64,000 nt of DNA, taken from Vibrio celticus (GTDB lineage: Bacteria > Pseudomonadota > Gammaproteobacteria > Enterobacterales > Vibrionaceae). The DNA lies in assembly GCF_024347335.1 (NCBI RefSeq), contig NZ_AP025463.1, forward strand, positions 372,001 to 436,000. The letters are read 5' to 3'. A model generated the notes under the pieces. It was not told where the DNA came from, searched no databases, and saw nothing but the letters and a program-made list of their open reading frames with translations. The translations under genes were made by a program, and so were the position numbers. Shown here piece by piece: positions 63,150 through 64,000 of this stretch (positions within the stretch are counted from its first letter, which is position 1; the number at the start of each line of letters is the position of its first letter).

Positions 63150-64000
63150 CTATTCGTCTTCTTCTGCCATAAAGGCTTCCAGCAAATCGTTGAGGAATAG
63201 CTTCCCTTTTTCAGTGATCTGCCAGTGAGTGTGGGTTTCATTCAAGTAGCCTAGCTCTTTTGCCCATTCAATCGTTGACTGAACAGCATCAAAACCAAGC
63301 CCTGTCGTATCAATGAAATCTTGCTTTGGACATGCTTCCATTAACCTAAAGCGGTTCATGAAGAACTCAAAAGGGCGGTCTTCATTCGGCACTTCAAATT
63401 CATCGGATAGATAAGGCTTTACCATGTTTTGGTACGCAGCTAGGTAGCCTCTAGGATGCTTAACCTTAGTGGTGCGAACAATGCGTCCATCTGCAAAGCT
63501 CAGCTTGCCATGAGAGCCACAGCCAATACCTAGGTAATCACCAAAGCGCCAGTAGTTGAGGTTATGTTGGCACTGATATCCCGGCTTGCTGTAGCCTGAG
63601 ATTTCGTACTGTACATAACCTGCGTCAGCGAGCTTCTTATGGCCTAGGTCGAAGATATCCCAAAGGTCATCATCATCAGGCAGCTTTGGTGTTTTGTAAT
63701 AGAACATGGTGTTAGGTTCTATTGTTAGCTGATACCAAGATAAGTGCGGAGGATCGAGTTCGATCGCTTTGTCTAAATCAGCCAACGCTTGTGCAATACT
63801 CTGATCGGGTAAGCCGTGCATTAAGTCTAGATTGAAGCTGTTTAATCCGATCTTATGTGCTAGATGAGCTGCGTTGACCGCTTCATCTTGACCATGAATG
63901 CGTCCAAGTCTTTCTAGTTTCTCTTGCTCAAAACTTTGCACACCCACCGAGATTCGACTCACCCCCGCCTTTTGGTAACCTGCAAAACGCTCAGCTTCGA
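63150..64000 (-). CDS. hemW: HemW-like radical SAM heme chaperone (3' part)
   Basis: The frame continues past the right edge of the window; 283 codons of the C-terminal part are visible. It reads AGYQKAGVSRISVGVQSFEQ, FNLDLMHGLPDQS, LSWYQLTIEPNTMFYYKTP, YEISGYSKPGYQCQHNLNYW and GCGSHGKLSF, all typical of HemW (YggW), the former 'oxygen-independent coproporphyrinogen oxidase-like' protein. The radical-SAM CxxxCxxC motif would be in the missing N-terminal part. The neighbourhood (trmB-mutY side) matches the E. coli yggW region. Confidence 0.92.
   Translation of the reverse strand, partial: EAERFAGYQKAGVSRISVGVQSFEQEKLERLGRIHGQDEAVNAAHLAHKIGLNSFNLDLMHGLPDQSIAQALADLDKAIELDPPHLSWYQLTIEPNTMFYYKTPKLPDDDDLWDIFDLGHKKLADAGYVQYEISGYSKPGYQCQHNLNYWRFGDYLGIGCGSHGKLSFADGRIVRTTKVKHPRGYLAAYQNMVKPYLSDEFEVPNEDRPFEFFMNRFRLMEACPKQDFIDTTGLGFDAVQSTIEWAKELGYLNETHTHWQITEKGKLFLNDLLEAFMAEEDE

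Overview
This 64 kb window is chromosomal DNA of a Vibrio (Vibrionaceae, Gammaproteobacteria). The evidence is the gene content and order (yrbG-kdsD-kdsC-lptCAB-rpoN-hpf-ptsN-rapZ-ptsO, divergent mlaFEDCB-ibaG-murA, arcA/argF/pyrBI/ridA, valS-holC-pepA/lptFG), the Vibrio-type 16S sequences, and large clusters of rRNA and tRNA genes. No complete biosynthetic, defence or phage module was found.

Layout. 1-3.3 kb: end of a thiamine ABC transporter (thiPQ), darP, pmbA. 3.4-12.7 kb, minus strand: a long conserved envelope and nitrogen-PTS block running from the antiporter YrbG through Kdo synthesis (KdsD, KdsC), LPS export (LptC, A, B), sigma-54, Hpf and PTS-Ntr (PtsN, RapZ, NPr) to the magnesium channel MgtE. 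12.9-18.4 kb, plus strand: the Mla phospholipid-transport operon, IbaG, MurA and PlsC. 18.5-23.1 kb, minus strand: RidA, pyrBI behind a pyrL attenuator, argF and arcA. 23.7-34.7 kb: RraB, a stand-alone glycosidase-like beta domain, a MarR-GNAT fusion behind a nested palindrome, a duplicated DUF2061 membrane protein behind a Fur-box-like site, valS-holC-pepA, lptFG and an RDD protein.

34.9-54 kb is the plastic part. A tRNA-Leu is followed by a roughly 119-bp tandem duplication that contains a copy of its own 3' end, and a group II intron with a frameshifted maturase interrupts the first unit. A VOC protein and an HD-GYP phosphodiesterase follow, then two rRNA operons in tandem. The first is 16S-tRNA-Glu-23S-5S. 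The second is 16S-tRNA-Ile-tRNA-Ala-23S-5S-tRNA-Thr-5S-tRNA-Asp. Two IS630-family copies come next, one nested inside the terminal repeat of the other, and then about 1 kb with no convincing gene.

54-64 kb: two arrays of near-identical tRNA-Asn/Thr/Phe genes (12 tRNAs in all) flank a chemoreceptor gene, followed by the conserved mltC-yggX-mutY / trmB group, a glutaminase and the 3' part of hemW.

A data-quality point affects the broken genes. The two rRNA operons differ by many single-base homopolymer length changes at positions that are normally invariant, as well as by genuine base-paired substitutions. The homopolymer frameshifts in the intron maturase and in one IS transposase may therefore be sequence errors rather than real decay.
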